From: Pararhodobacter aggregans
Lineage (GTDB): Bacteria; Pseudomonadota; Alphaproteobacteria; Rhodobacterales; Rhodobacteraceae
Length of the DNA: 64,000 nucleotides
Assembly: GCF_003075525.1 (NCBI RefSeq)
Contig: NZ_QDDR01000008.1
Location: 62,001 to 126,000 of the forward strand
Reading direction: 5' to 3'
Shown: positions 27,554-36,259 of the stretch, piece by piece
Numbering within the stretch: the first letter of the stretch is position 1
Layout: the number at the start of each line of letters is the position of its first letter
Notes under the pieces: generated by a model
What the model saw: only the letters and a program-made list of their open reading frames with translations
Told to the model about the DNA's origin: nothing
Databases searched by the model: none
Program-made: the position numbers and the translations under genes

Positions 27554-28708
27554 ATGCAAACTCTGCCCCGAATCGATGCCTTCGCCGCGGATCTGACCGC
27601 GCTGCGCCACGACTTCCACGCCCATCCCGAACTGGGGTTTGAGGAGCATCGGACCTCGGCCCGCATCGCCGAATTGCTGGAAAGCTGGGGGATCGCGGTG
27701 ACGCGCGGGATCGGCGGGACCGGGCTGGTCGGCGTGCTGGAAGGGCGGGGGCCGGGGCGGCGGATCGGGCTCAGGGCGGATATGGACGCGCTGCCGATGG
27801 AGGAACTGACGAACCTGCCCTATGCCTCGAAAAACGCGGGCGTTTTCCACGGCTGCGGCCATGACGGGCATATCACCATGCTGCTGGGCGCCGCCCGCTA
27901 TCTGGCCGAGACGCGGGATTTCGACGGCACGGCGGTGTTCATCTTCCAGCCGGCCGAGGAGGGGCTGGGCGGCGCCCGCGCCATGATCGCCGACGGGCTT
28001 TTCGAGCGGTTTCCCTGCGACGAACTTTATGGCCTGCACAATTCGCCCTATCACCCGATGGGGCAGGTGACGCTGCGCCCGGGGCTGGCGCAGGCCGGGG
28101 CCTCGTTCTTCGACATCCGCGTGCAGGGGCAGGGCGCGCATGGCGCCTATCCGCATTTCGCCAAGGACCCGGTGACCATCGGCGCCGGGCTGGTCAAGGA
28201 GCTGCAGGAGATCACCGCCCGCAACGCCGATCCGCTGCATCCCGTGGTCCTGTCGGTGACCGCGTTTCTGGCTGGCGAGGCCTATAACGTGATCCCCGAT
28301 CACGCCGATCTGCGCGGCACGTTCCGCTTCCTCCGGCCCGAGGATCGCGACCTGATCGACACAAGGATGCGGCAGATCTGCGCCGGGATGGCGCTGGCGC
28401 ACAATGTCACCATCGAGGTCGATATTCGCGGCGTTTTCAGCCCCTTGCGCAACGATCCTCAGAGCGTCGACCATCTGGTCGAGGCCGCCCGCGACGTGGT
28501 CGGCGACAGGGCTGCGGCGGATGCCGAGGTCATCATGGGGTCCGAGGACATGGCCGATCTGCTAGCCATGGTGCCGGGCGCCTTCTTCAACCTCGGCCAT
28601 GGCTCGGGCGTGCCGGTCCACAACCCGCATTTCACCTTTGATGACCGTATCCTGCCGGTCGGCGCCAGCATCTTCGCCCGTCTGGTGGAGCGGCGCGGCA
28701 CGCGCTAG
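27554..28708 (+). CDS. M20 family amidohydrolase (hippurate/IAA-amino-acid hydrolase-like)
   Basis: 384 residues. Metal-binding and catalytic features of the M20D amidohydrolases are seen: RADMDALPMEE at 74-84, FHGCGHDGH with Cys101, His103 and Asp104, and PAEEG at 133-137. Family enzymes cleave N-acyl or N-carbamoyl amino acids in the cytoplasm. Opposite to a hydantoinase, an N-acyl or N-carbamoyl amino acid is a sensible substrate, which would complete ring opening to the free amino acid. The dimerisation domain is present (length is normal). The start follows a weak CGGAAAT Shine-Dalgarno. Confidence 0.92.
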   Translation: MQTLPRIDAFAADLTALRHDFHAHPELGFEEHRTSARIAELLESWGIAVTRGIGGTGLVGVLEGRGPGRRIGLRADMDALPMEELTNLPYASKNAGVFHGCGHDGHITMLLGAARYLAETRDFDGTAVFIFQPAEEGLGGARAMIADGLFERFPCDELYGLHNSPYHPMGQVTLRPGLAQAGASFFDIRVQGQGAHGAYPHFAKDPVTIGAGLVKELQEITARNADPLHPVVLSVTAFLAGEAYNVIPDHADLRGTFRFLRPEDRDLIDTRMRQICAGMALAHNVTIEVDIRGVFSPLRNDPQSVDHLVEAARDVVGDRAAADAEVIMGSEDMADLLAMVPGAFFNLGHGSGVPVHNPHFTFDDRILPVGASIFARLVERRGTR

Positions 28709-28738
28709 GGTGGCGCCGCTGGCAAGGGGGGAATTGCG

Positions 28739-29497
28739 ATGCAACACAACGGGTTCAAGGCAGCGCTGGCCGAGGGACGCACGCAGATCGGCTGCTGGGT
28801 CGGTCTGGCCGATGACTACGCGGCCGAGATCGCGGGCGAGGCGGGTTTCGACTGGCTGCTGATCGACGGCGAACACGCGCCCAATGACATCCGCTCCATG
28901 CGGCGGCAGCTGTCGGCGCTGGGGCGCTCGGCGTCCCATCCGGTGATCCGCCTGCCGATCGGCGAGGTCTGGATGGTCAAGCAGGCGCTGGATATCGGCG
29001 CGCAGACCCTGCTCATTCCCATGGTCGAATCGGGCGCGCAGGCGGCGGAACTGGCCCGCGCCATGCGTTACCCGCCCGAGGGGATTCGCGGTGTGGGGGC
29101 GGCGCTGGCCCGGGCCTCGCGCTTTTCCGGCATCCCCGATTACATCCACCGCGCCGATGCCGAGGTCTGCCTGCTGGTGCAGGTCGAAAACCGGGCCGGG
29201 ATGGCGGCGCTGGACGATATTCTGGCGGTCGAGGGGGTGGATGGCGTGTTCATCGGCCCGGCGGATCTGTCGGCGGATATGGGCTTTCGCGGCAAGCCCG
29301 ACACGCCCGAGGTGAAACAGGCGATCCAGGACGCGATCCGGCGCATCCGCGCGGCGGGCAAGGCGGCGGGGATCCTGTCCACGGACGAGGCGCAGGCGAA
29401 GGAATGGATCGCTGCGGGCGCCAATTTCTGCGCCGTGGGCATCGACGTCACCGTGCTGGCCAATGCGCTGAGGGCGCTGGCGGCCAAGTTCCGCTGA
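28739..29497 (+). CDS. HpcH/HpaI aldolase family protein
   Basis: 252 residues, the usual length of HpaI-type class II aldolases. LLIDGEHAPND, LIPMVESGAQA, VQVENRAG and FIGPADLSADMG carry the expected active-site His, metal-ligand Glu and Asp. Family members split 4-hydroxy-2-oxo acids to pyruvate plus an aldehyde. A ribosome-binding site AAGGGGGGA lies nine bases before the start. It follows the M20 gene by 30 bases and may clean up a keto-acid made from the locus's substrate. Confidence 0.92.
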   Translation: MQHNGFKAALAEGRTQIGCWVGLADDYAAEIAGEAGFDWLLIDGEHAPNDIRSMRRQLSALGRSASHPVIRLPIGEVWMVKQALDIGAQTLLIPMVESGAQAAELARAMRYPPEGIRGVGAALARASRFSGIPDYIHRADAEVCLLVQVENRAGMAALDDILAVEGVDGVFIGPADLSADMGFRGKPDTPEVKQAIQDAIRRIRAAGKAAGILSTDEAQAKEWIAAGANFCAVGIDVTVLANALRALAAKFR

Positions 29498-29502
29498 ACG
29501 CC

Positions 29503-30396
29503 ATGCGGGTTCTGACCTTCAACGTTCAGAACCTGCGGCTCCGGCGGCCCGAGGGGCGCGAGCGGCTGGACGGTGCGCGCGATGGCTCGGATGGGGACAG
29601 CGCCCTCGACCGGGCGCTCGATTTCGCCGACCGGCGGCTGACGGCGGCGGTGCTGGCCCGGGCCGAGGCCGATGTCTGCGCCTTGCAGGAGGTCTTCGAC
29701 CGCGACTCGCTCGATTATTTCCACGACCACCTGTTGCGCGGGGCCGGGGCGGCGCCCTGGCCCTGGCGGGCCTGTCTTCAGGGCAATGACGGGGCAGGGC
29801 GCGACCTCGCATTGATGGCGCGCAGGCCGTTCGCCGCGCAAAGCCATGCCCGGCTGAGGGCAGGCGATCTGGGGCTCGACGGGCGCGCGGATCTGCCGGT
29901 CTTCAGCCGCGACCTGCTGGCGGCGGATTTCGGGCCGCTCACGCTGTTCGTCGTGCATTTCAAGGCGCCCTGGCCCGATCCCGAGGCCGCCTGGACCCGC
30001 CGCCATCTGGAGGCCTGGGCGGTGCGCCGGGTGATCGAGCGGCGGTTTGCCGATCCGGCCGCCGCGCTCTGGCTGGTGCTCGGCGATGTCAACGACCCGC
30101 CCGAGGGCGCCCGGGCCGTGGCGCCGCTGCTGGCGCCCTTCGGCGTCGATCTGACGCGACGCATGCCCGAGGGCGAACGCTGGACCTGGGCCGAGGGCGA
30201 AAGGCGGGGCTGCCCGGATGCGATGATCGCCTCGCCCGCGCTGGCCGCGCGCGTCCCGCACGCCGTGCCGCGGGCGATCCGCGCAGGGCTTGCCCGCAGT
30301 GCCGGGGGCGATCAGCCGCGCCTGCCGGACGTGGGCGACGACCGGCCCCATGCCAGCGATCACGCGGCGCTTTTGCTGGATCTGCCCGGGCTGTGA
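29503..30396 (+). CDS. Endonuclease/exonuclease/phosphatase family protein
   Basis: 297 residues from ATG-29503, five bases after the aldolase stop. MRVLTFNVQNLR at the N-terminus, ADVCALQEVF, FVVHFKAPW, LVLGDVNDPPEG and ASDHAALLLDL at the end are the ordered motifs of the EEP fold (Asn, Glu, His, Asp-x-Asn and the last Asp-His). No signal peptide is obvious. The likely reaction is phosphodiester cleavage, but nucleic acid, lipid or nucleotide substrates all fit. It is on the same strand as, and 70 bases before, phoR; whether it belongs to the phosphate response is unknown. Confidence 0.85.
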   Translation: MRVLTFNVQNLRLRRPEGRERLDGARDGSDGDSALDRALDFADRRLTAAVLARAEADVCALQEVFDRDSLDYFHDHLLRGAGAAPWPWRACLQGNDGAGRDLALMARRPFAAQSHARLRAGDLGLDGRADLPVFSRDLLAADFGPLTLFVVHFKAPWPDPEAAWTRRHLEAWAVRRVIERRFADPAAALWLVLGDVNDPPEGARAVAPLLAPFGVDLTRRMPEGERWTWAEGERRGCPDAMIASPALAARVPHAVPRAIRAGLARSAGGDQPRLPDVGDDRPHASDHAALLLDLPGL

Positions 30397-30408
30397 CCGG
30401 GTGCCCGG

Positions 30409-30426
30409 GCGTCATGGTTCTGTTAC
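30409..30426 (+). promoter_or_regulatory. Pho-box-like direct repeat before phoR
   Basis: GCGTCAT (30409-30415) and CTGTTAC (30420-30426) are spaced 11 bases start to start, the geometry of PhoB sites (consensus CTGTCAT and CTGTCAC). Five and six of seven positions match. It lies 40 bases before the phoR start, so autoregulation by PhoB is likely. Confidence 0.5.
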
Positions 30427-30466
30427 AAGGGGCTGCGACAAGACCTGCGACCCCGGACCAGCCAGA

Positions 30467-31549
30467 ATGCGCCTTGCCATGACCGCCGACCTGACCCATT
30501 GCGGCTCGCTGCTTGACGCGCTGCCTGACCCCGCACTGCTGGTCGGCCCCGACCGCCGCATCCTGCTGGCGAACCCGCCCGCGCGCGAGCTGTTCTCGGC
30601 ACCCCTGGTCGGCTCGTCGGCGCTGAGCTACATCCGCCAGCCCGAACCCGCCGCGGCGCTGGAAAAGGGGCTGGCGACCCTGACCGATCCGCCGGGCGCC
30701 CCCTGCATGGTCGAGGCGCGGATGATCCAGACCACCCCCACGCGCGAGACGATCCTGCGGGTGACCGTGGCGCCGGTGGTGGCGACCGGCGGCCTTGCCG
30801 CGGTGCTGGTGACGCTGCGCGACATCAGCCAGGTCGAACATGCCGAGGAACAGCGCCGCGATTTCGTGGCCAATGTGAGCCATGAGATGCGCTCGCCCCT
30901 GACCGTGCTGGCGGGTTTCATCGAAACGCTGAAGGGCCCCGCCAAGGGCGACCCGGTGGCCACGGCCAATTTCCTCGACATCATGGAGCGCGAGGCGCAG
31001 CGCATGTCGCGGCTGGTGAGCGATCTTCTGTCGCTGAGCCGGGTCGAGGCCGAGGAACGGGTGCGCCCCCGTGCCCAGGTCTCGCTCAGCGAAGTGGTGC
31101 GGGCGACGCTGGCGGCGTTGCGCCCGCAGATCGAGGACGCCGGGATTACCGTCGATTTCCGCGACCTGCCCGACGCCCCGGCGATCCCCGGCGATCGCGA
31201 CCAGCTGGTGCAGGTGTTCCACAACCTCGTCGAGAACGCGATGAAATACGGCGCCTCGGGCGGGCGCATCGAGATCGAGATCGAGCGGCAGGAACAATCG
31301 CCCGGCTTCCCCGGCCCGGTGATGAAGGTGCGGATCCGCGATTTCGGCGACGGGATCGACGCGCTGCACCTGCCGCGGCTGACCGAACGCTTCTACCGCG
31401 TCGACGGCCACCGTTCGCGCACCATGGGCGGCACGGGCTTGGGCCTTGCCATCGTCAAGCATATCATCAACCGCCATCGGGGGCGGCTGTCCATCCGCTC
31501 CACCCGCGGCGAGGGCTCGACCTTTGCCGTGGTGCTGCCCGTGGCCTGA
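30467..31549 (+). CDS. phoR: Phosphate regulon sensor histidine kinase, no membrane segment
   Basis: 360 residues from ATG-30467 (ATG-30479 is an alternative). It starts with a PAS domain (LLDALPDPALLVGPDRRILLAN), then the H box FVANVSHEMRSPLT with His139, the N box HNLVENAMKYG, and G boxes RDFGDGID and GTGLGLAIVKHI. No hydrophobic segment long enough for a membrane helix is seen, unlike the usual PhoR anchored by its N-terminus. It should phosphorylate PhoB when phosphate is low. phoU and phoB follow but pstSCAB, commonly between phoR and phoU in this group, is absent. Confidence 0.88.
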   Translation: MRLAMTADLTHCGSLLDALPDPALLVGPDRRILLANPPARELFSAPLVGSSALSYIRQPEPAAALEKGLATLTDPPGAPCMVEARMIQTTPTRETILRVTVAPVVATGGLAAVLVTLRDISQVEHAEEQRRDFVANVSHEMRSPLTVLAGFIETLKGPAKGDPVATANFLDIMEREAQRMSRLVSDLLSLSRVEAEERVRPRAQVSLSEVVRATLAALRPQIEDAGITVDFRDLPDAPAIPGDRDQLVQVFHNLVENAMKYGASGGRIEIEIERQEQSPGFPGPVMKVRIRDFGDGIDALHLPRLTERFYRVDGHRSRTMGGTGLGLAIVKHIINRHRGRLSIRSTRGEGSTFAVVLPVA

Positions 31550-31560
31550 TCGCGGCCGGG

Positions 31561-31578
31561 GTTTCACCGAAGTGTCAC
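31561..31578 (+). promoter_or_regulatory. Pho-box-like direct repeat before phoU
   Basis: GTTTCAC (31561-31567) and GTGTCAC (31572-31578) are spaced exactly 11 bases, with five and six of seven matches to the PhoB consensus CTGTCAC. Just after it, GCACCT (31582-31587) and AGGTGC (31591-31596) form a short dyad. The pair would give phoU-phoB a PhoB-controlled promoter of their own. Confidence 0.55.
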
Positions 31579-31618
31579 ATTGCACCTCTAAGGTGCGTCC
31601 AAACAACAGAGATTGCGC

Positions 31619-32329
31619 ATGACCCGCCTGCATATCGATTCCGCCTTCGACGACGACCTGGAGCGTATCCGTGACCTGATGCTGGGCATGGGCGGCCGCG
31701 TCGAGGAAGCCATCACCCTCGGCGCCCGGGCGCTGGAGGAACGCGACGAGGATCTCGCCCAGCAGGTGGTCGAGGGCGATCACGCCATCGACGCGCTGGA
31801 GGAAGAGATCGACCAGCATGTCGTCCGCCTTCTGGCGCTGCGCCAGCCGCAGGCTGGCGATCTGCGGGCGGTGATCGCGGTGATGAAGATGGCGGCCGAT
31901 ATCGAGCGGCTGGGCGATTACGCCAAGAACATGGCCAAGCGGGTGCCGGTCCTGTCCTCGGCCCCGCAGATCGAGGGTGCGGGCGCCGCGATCCGCCGCC
32001 AGGCGCGGCAGGTGGGCCAGATGCTCAAGGACATGCTGGACGCTTTCGCCCGGCTCGACACCGCGCTGGCCGAGGATGTGATCCACCGCGATATCGAGGT
32101 CGATCACATGACCAACGCCCTCTTCCGCGAATTCATCACCCATATGATGGAAGATCCGCGCAACATCTCGGCCTGCCTGCACTACACTTTCATCGCCAAG
32201 AACGTCGAACGGATGGGCGATCTGGTGACGGGCGGGGCCGAACAGGTGATCTTCCTCGCCACGGGCGAGCGGTTCGGCGACCGGCCCAAGGGCGAGTCGA
32301 CCGCCACCATCGACGTGCAACCGGACTAA
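31619..32329 (+). CDS. phoU: Phosphate transport/signalling regulator PhoU
   Basis: 236 residues from ATG-31619. Two repeated three-helix units are seen, each with the E..E..D..I...IE.D spaced acidic pattern: DHAIDALEEEIDQHVVRLLALRQP in the first and DIEVDHMTNALFREFITHM-type in the second. PhoU links the Pst transporter to PhoR and turns off the regulon when phosphate is ample. It is cytoplasmic and peripheral to the membrane. The gene stands alone after phoR and three bases before phoB, with no Pst genes around. Confidence 0.95.
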   Translation: MTRLHIDSAFDDDLERIRDLMLGMGGRVEEAITLGARALEERDEDLAQQVVEGDHAIDALEEEIDQHVVRLLALRQPQAGDLRAVIAVMKMAADIERLGDYAKNMAKRVPVLSSAPQIEGAGAAIRRQARQVGQMLKDMLDAFARLDTALAEDVIHRDIEVDHMTNALFREFITHMMEDPRNISACLHYTFIAKNVERMGDLVTGGAEQVIFLATGERFGDRPKGESTATIDVQPD

Positions 32330-32332
32330 GGA

Positions 32333-33031
32333 ATGTTCATGAGCCGCAGCGACACGCCGCTGGTCCTGGTCGTCGACGACGAACCGGCCCAGCGCGCGCT
32401 CCTCACCTATAACCTCGAGGCCGCGGGCTTTCGGGTGGCCACGGCCTCGGACGGCGAGGAGGCCCTGCTGGTCTCGGCCGAAGAGGCGCCGGATGTGATC
32501 CTGCTGGACTGGATGCTGCCGCGCGTCTCGGGCATCGAGGTCTGCCGCCAGCTCAAGGCCCAGAAGGGCGGGGCGGATGCGGCGATCATCATGGTCTCGG
32601 CCCGGTCGGACGAAAGCGACCGGGTGCGGGGGCTGGAGACGGGCGCCGACGATTACATCACCAAGCCCTATTCGGTGAACGAGCTGCTGGCCCGGGTCCG
32701 CGCCAACCTGCGCCGCGTGCGCCCGGCCCGCGCGGGGCAGGTGCTGGAGGTCAAGGACCTGACGCTCGACCCCGAGGCGCACCGCGTGCACCGCAACGGG
32801 CAGGAGCTGCATCTGGGGCCGACCGAGTTCCGGCTCCTGTCGGCGCTGATGGAGAAATCCGGCCGGGTCTGGACGCGCGAGGCGCTGCTGGACCGGGTCT
32901 GGGGCCGCGACATCTATGTCGATACCCGCACGGTCGACGTGCATATCGGCCGGTTGCGCAAGGCGCTGATGGCCAAGGGCGGCGACGATCCGATCCGCAC
33001 GGTGCGCGGCGCGGGCTATTCGCTGGATTGA
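32333..33031 (+). CDS. phoB: Phosphate regulon response regulator PhoB
   Basis: 232 residues. The receiver domain shows VVDDEPAQR near the N-terminus, the phospho-acceptor in VILLDWMLP, and the conserved Lys in ITKPYSVNELLARV. The C-terminal winged helix (OmpR/PhoB type) has GPTEFRLLSALMEKSGRVWT, then DTRTVDVHIGRLRKAL. Phosphorylated PhoB binds Pho boxes and switches on phosphate-scavenging genes. It begins three bases after phoU; ATG-32339 is an in-frame alternative two codons later. Confidence 0.96.
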   Translation: MFMSRSDTPLVLVVDDEPAQRALLTYNLEAAGFRVATASDGEEALLVSAEEAPDVILLDWMLPRVSGIEVCRQLKAQKGGADAAIIMVSARSDESDRVRGLETGADDYITKPYSVNELLARVRANLRRVRPARAGQVLEVKDLTLDPEAHRVHRNGQELHLGPTEFRLLSALMEKSGRVWTREALLDRVWGRDIYVDTRTVDVHIGRLRKALMAKGGDDPIRTVRGAGYSLD

Positions 33032-33082
33032 CATTCCGGGCGGCGGGCGGTCGGATCGGGGCCTCTGACAAAGGGTCCCCCG

Positions 33083-33997
33083 ATGAACACCGCCACCGCC
33101 GCCCAGGGCTATGTCCCTGATCCCCGTAACGAAAATGTCCTGGTCTGGGTCAACGGCGAGCTGGTGCCCAGGGCGCAGGCCGTGGTCAGCGTCTTCGACG
33201 CGGGCTTCGGCTTCGGCGACGGCGTGTGGGAGGGGCTCAGGCTGGTCCGCGGCCGGATCCTGCAGCGCGAGGCGCATCTCGACCGGCTGTTCGAGGGCGC
33301 ACGCTCCATCGCGCTGGAGATCCCGCAGGGCCGCGACGGCATCAACGCCGCCATCGACGGCGTGCTGGCGGCGAACGGGATGGAGGACGGCGCGCATCTG
33401 CGGCTGATGGTGACGCGGGGGGTGAAGGCCACGGCCAACCAGGACCCGCGCTTCATACTGTCCGGCCCGACCGTGGTCATCACCGCCGAATACAAGACCC
33501 CGCGGCCCGAGGCGCGGGCGAAGGGCCTCACGCTCTTCACCTCGACCTTCCGCACCTCGGGGCCCGATGTCTTCGACCTTCACCTCAACTCTCATTCCCG
33601 GCTGAACCTGATCCAGGCGCTGATCCAGGCGATCAACGCGGGTGCCGACGAGGCGCTGATGCTGGACCCGCGCGGGTTCGTCGCATCCTGCAATTCGACG
33701 AATTTCTTCGTGGTGCGGAAGGGCGAGGTCTGGACCTCGACCTCCAACTATTCCTTCAAGGGCATCACCCAGGCCGCGGTGATCGCCGCCGCCCGCGCCG
33801 CCGGGATCACCGTGCGCGAAACCGACATGACGCTCGCGCAGGTCTATTCGGCGGACGAAAGTTTTGTCACCGGCACGCTGGGCGGGGTGACCCCGGTCAC
33901 GAAGATCGACGGGCGGGTGATCGGCAGCGGCATCCCCGGCCCCCTGACCGCCCGCCTGCGCGCGCTCTACGAGGCGTCGGTCTATCCGCCGGGCTGA
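33083..33997 (+). CDS. Class IV aminotransferase-like protein, active-site Lys position altered
   Basis: 304 residues. FGFGDGVWEGLR at 42-53 and the phosphate-binding SFVTGTLGGVTPV near the end are class IV features of the branched-chain/D-amino-acid aminotransferase fold. The stretch that holds the PLP lysine reads LNSHSRLN at 168-175; counting back from GADEA to other class IV enzymes puts Asn169 there, and Arg173 replaces a Lys found in the closest type I recall. It may be a lyase or non-PLP form, or use another Lys. It follows phoB by 51 bases, yet the phosphate link is probably only positional. Confidence 0.82.
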   Translation: MNTATAAQGYVPDPRNENVLVWVNGELVPRAQAVVSVFDAGFGFGDGVWEGLRLVRGRILQREAHLDRLFEGARSIALEIPQGRDGINAAIDGVLAANGMEDGAHLRLMVTRGVKATANQDPRFILSGPTVVITAEYKTPRPEARAKGLTLFTSTFRTSGPDVFDLHLNSHSRLNLIQALIQAINAGADEALMLDPRGFVASCNSTNFFVVRKGEVWTSTSNYSFKGITQAAVIAAARAAGITVRETDMTLAQVYSADESFVTGTLGGVTPVTKIDGRVIGSGIPGPLTARLRALYEASVYPPG

Positions 33998-34015
33998 TCG
34001 TCCGGGCCGGAGGAA

Positions 34016-34196
34016 GCGGGGGGCCAGCCCCCCGCACCCCCCGCTCAAGGGGGTTTTCCACCCCCTTGAGAAACCCCCGAGGATATTTGAAGAACAAAGA
34101 TGAAGGTTAAGAGGGCGTTAAGCCCCATCTTTGCGCTCCAAATATCCTCGGGGGGTGAATGCCCGCAGGGCAGAGGGGGGCAGACGGCCCCCCTCT
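34016..34196. repeat. Intergenic repeat, fullest copy (nested hairpins)
   Basis: Four stems follow one another: GCGGGGGGC/GCCCCCCGC at 34016-34035; CTCAAGGGGG/CCCCCTTGAG at 34044-34070; a 16-base stem CCCCCGAGGATATTTG (34074-34089) with CAAATATCCTCGGGGG (34139-34154), enclosing CAAAGATG/CATCTTTG; and AGAGGGGGGC/GCCCCCCTCT at 34172-34196. Parts recur at 46419-46490 and 52299-52406. This 216-base gap separates convergent genes and the stems could stop both transcripts. Confidence 0.8.
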
Positions 34197-34213
34197 CTTC
34201 CTTCTTTTCCGGC

Positions 34214-34882
34214 TCAGAGCCCTGCGTCGACCCGGTGGCCGGGCGCGTAGATCAGCCGCACCCAAGTGATCGGCGTTTCCGCCCTTGTGCTGCGGTCCAG
34301 CAGAAGGAGCGCAGCGCCGGGGGGGCAGCCCAGCGCCTCGGCCAGCGCGGCATCCGCCGTCATCGCGCCGAAGGAGAGCCGGGCCTCGGCATAGGTGACG
34401 TGGCTCACCAGCCATTCATTGGCGCTGACCTCGGCGAAATCCACGCCCTCGACCACGGCGGGCGAGAGCCAGCGATCCTCCAGGCAATAGGGCGCGCCAC
34501 CGGCGGTGTGCAGCGCCACGACATGGCGGAGCGGGCCGTCCCCCAGCGCTGCCCGCGCCTCGGCGCTGCCCGGCTCCAGCCGGTCGATGAGCAGCCGGTA
34601 GCCCGGTTCCTGCCCGCGTTCGGCGATGTCCTGACGGATGATCGGGATGCTGAGCGTGGCGCGGCGCACCGGGGTCAGCGGCACCCGCGTGCCGCCCCGC
34701 CTCCGGCGTTCCAACAGACCGGCCTCGGCCAGATCCCGCAGGGCCCGGTTCACCGTGACCCGCGTGCAGCCGAGTTCGCCCGCCAGCGCCGCCTCGTCGG
34801 GGATCCGCGCGCCGGGCGGCCAGTCGCGGGCGCGGATGCGCCGCAGCGCCTCGTCGCGCACCTCCTGCCAGCCCATTGCCAT
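34214..34882 (-). CDS. hutC: Histidine utilisation repressor HutC (GntR family)
   Basis: 222 residues from ATG-34882, joined to the hutF stop by TGATG. The N-terminal winged helix has [20 protein letters not shown] and [14 protein letters not shown], and the rest is a UTRA effector domain with [20 protein letters not shown]. HutC normally represses hut genes until urocanate binds. The likely operator is the AATAAGTATATACATATT palindrome between hutF and hutI. GTG-34885 and ATG-34876 are nearby alternative starts. Confidence 0.93.
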   Translation of the reverse strand: MAMGWQEVRDEALRRIRARDWPPGARIPDEAALAGELGCTRVTVNRALRDLAEAGLLERRRRGGTRVPLTPVRRATLSIPIIRQDIAERGQEPGYRLLIDRLEPGSAEARAALGDGPLRHVVALHTAGGAPYCLEDRWLSPAVVEGVDFAEVSANEWLVSHVTYAEARLSFGAMTADAALAEALGCPPGAALLLLDRSTRAETPITWVRLIYAPGHRVDAGL

Positions 34883-36246
34883 CACGCCGCCTTCAATCGC
34901 CGCACCACCGCGCGATAGGCGGCCTCGATCGCGGCATGGTCGCGGTGTTGCCCGCCCGTGACCAGATGCCGCCCGGCCGACCAGACCTCGCGCACCGCCC
35001 GGTCGTCGCCCGCGAAGATCCAGCTGTCAAGGAGCGCGTCGCCCTGCCGGCCCTCCAGATCGACCGAGCCGGTGTCCAGCGCCACCAGATCGGCCAGCAT
35101 CCCCGGCGCGATCACCCCGGCCTGCCGTCCGGCCGCCTGCGCGCCGCCCTTTGCCGCGCCCTCGAAGATCACCCGGCCGGTGGAATGTTCCGCCGTCGCC
35201 AGCATCGCCCGGCCCCGGTCGCGCAGGCGCTGGGAATGTTCCAGCACGCGCAATTCCTCGGTCAAGGCGATGCGGATGTTGCTGTCCGACCCAAGCCCGA
35301 AGCGCCCGCCCGCCTGCCTCCAGGCCACGCCGTCGAAGATCCCGTCGCCCAGCGAGCTTTCGGTGATCGGGCAGAGGCCCGCCACGGCGCCGGTCGCGGC
35401 CAGGGCCAGCGTCTCGGCCCGCTGCATCTGCGTGCAATGGATGAGGCACCAGCGTGGGTCGACCGCGGCATGGTCCAGCAGCCACTCGACGGGCCGGGCG
35501 CCGTGGAAAGCCTGTACCTCCTCCACCTCGGCCACCTGTTCGGCGAGATGCATGTGCAGGGGCGTGCCGGGGCGCAATGCGATGGCCTCGGCCAGCGCCT
35601 CGGGCGTCACCGCGCGCAGGGAATGGGGGGCGAGGCCGAGGCGGGCGTCGCCGGGCAGGGCCTTGATCGCCGCTTCCGCGCCCTCAACAATCCGCGCGAA
35701 CCCCTTGACATCATTGCCGAAGCGTACCTGACCCGGCCCCAGCGCCCGGCCGTCGCAGCCGCCCTGCATGTAGAGCACCGGCAAGAGCGTCAGCCCGATC
35801 CCCGACCGCGCCGCCCCGGCCACGATCCGCGCCGACATCTCGGCCGGGTCGGCATAGGGCTGCCCGCCCGGCGCATGGTGCAGGTAGTGGAACTCGACCG
35901 AGGCGCCATAGCCCGCCTCCAGCATCTCCATCTGCACATAGGCGGCGATCGCCTCCACATCCCCGGGCGTGAGCTGGTCGAGGAAGCGGAACATCAGCTG
36001 CCGCCAGGTCCAGAACGAGTCGCTGGCGGAAGGGCCGCGCCGTTCCGTCATCCCGGCCATTGCCCGCTGGAAGGCGTGCGAATGCAGGTTCGCGGGCGCG
36101 GGCAGCAGGGCGTCCAGCCGCTGGTCGCCGGGCGCGGCGGGAACCCCGGTTTCCACGCGGGCGATATGCGCGCCGTCGAGCGTGACGCGCACATCCGCCG
36201 CCCAGCCGGTGTCGAGAAGCGCCTGTTCGGCCCAGAGGCGGGTCAT
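34882..36246 (-). CDS. hutF: Formimidoylglutamate deiminase
   Basis: 454 residues of the amidohydrolase superfamily. [19 protein letters not shown] carries the first metal ligands (H-x-H), LHMHLAEQ the third, and LGLGSDSN-like [13 protein letters not shown] the last Asp region. It deaminates N-formimino-glutamate to N-formylglutamate and ammonia, the fourth step of the five-step histidine pathway, after which HutG acts. It is divergent from hutI across a 66-base operator region and overlaps hutC. Confidence 0.94.
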   Translation of the reverse strand: MTRLWAEQALLDTGWAADVRVTLDGAHIARVETGVPAAPGDQRLDALLPAPANLHSHAFQRAMAGMTERRGPSASDSFWTWRQLMFRFLDQLTPGDVEAIAAYVQMEMLEAGYGASVEFHYLHHAPGGQPYADPAEMSARIVAGAARSGIGLTLLPVLYMQGGCDGRALGPGQVRFGNDVKGFARIVEGAEAAIKALPGDARLGLAPHSLRAVTPEALAEAIALRPGTPLHMHLAEQVAEVEEVQAFHGARPVEWLLDHAAVDPRWCLIHCTQMQRAETLALAATGAVAGLCPITESSLGDGIFDGVAWRQAGGRFGLGSDSNIRIALTEELRVLEHSQRLRDRGRAMLATAEHSTGRVIFEGAAKGGAQAAGRQAGVIAPGMLADLVALDTGSVDLEGRQGDALLDSWIFAGDDRAVREVWSAGRHLVTGGQHRDHAAIEAAYRAVVRRLKAA

Positions 36247-36259
36247 CGGATTCTCCGCA

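Noticed and set aside
30089-34048. A 1319-residue open frame antisense to phoR-phoU-phoB-aminotransferase
   Set aside because: It crosses four genes with firm motifs on the other strand and shows no family signature.
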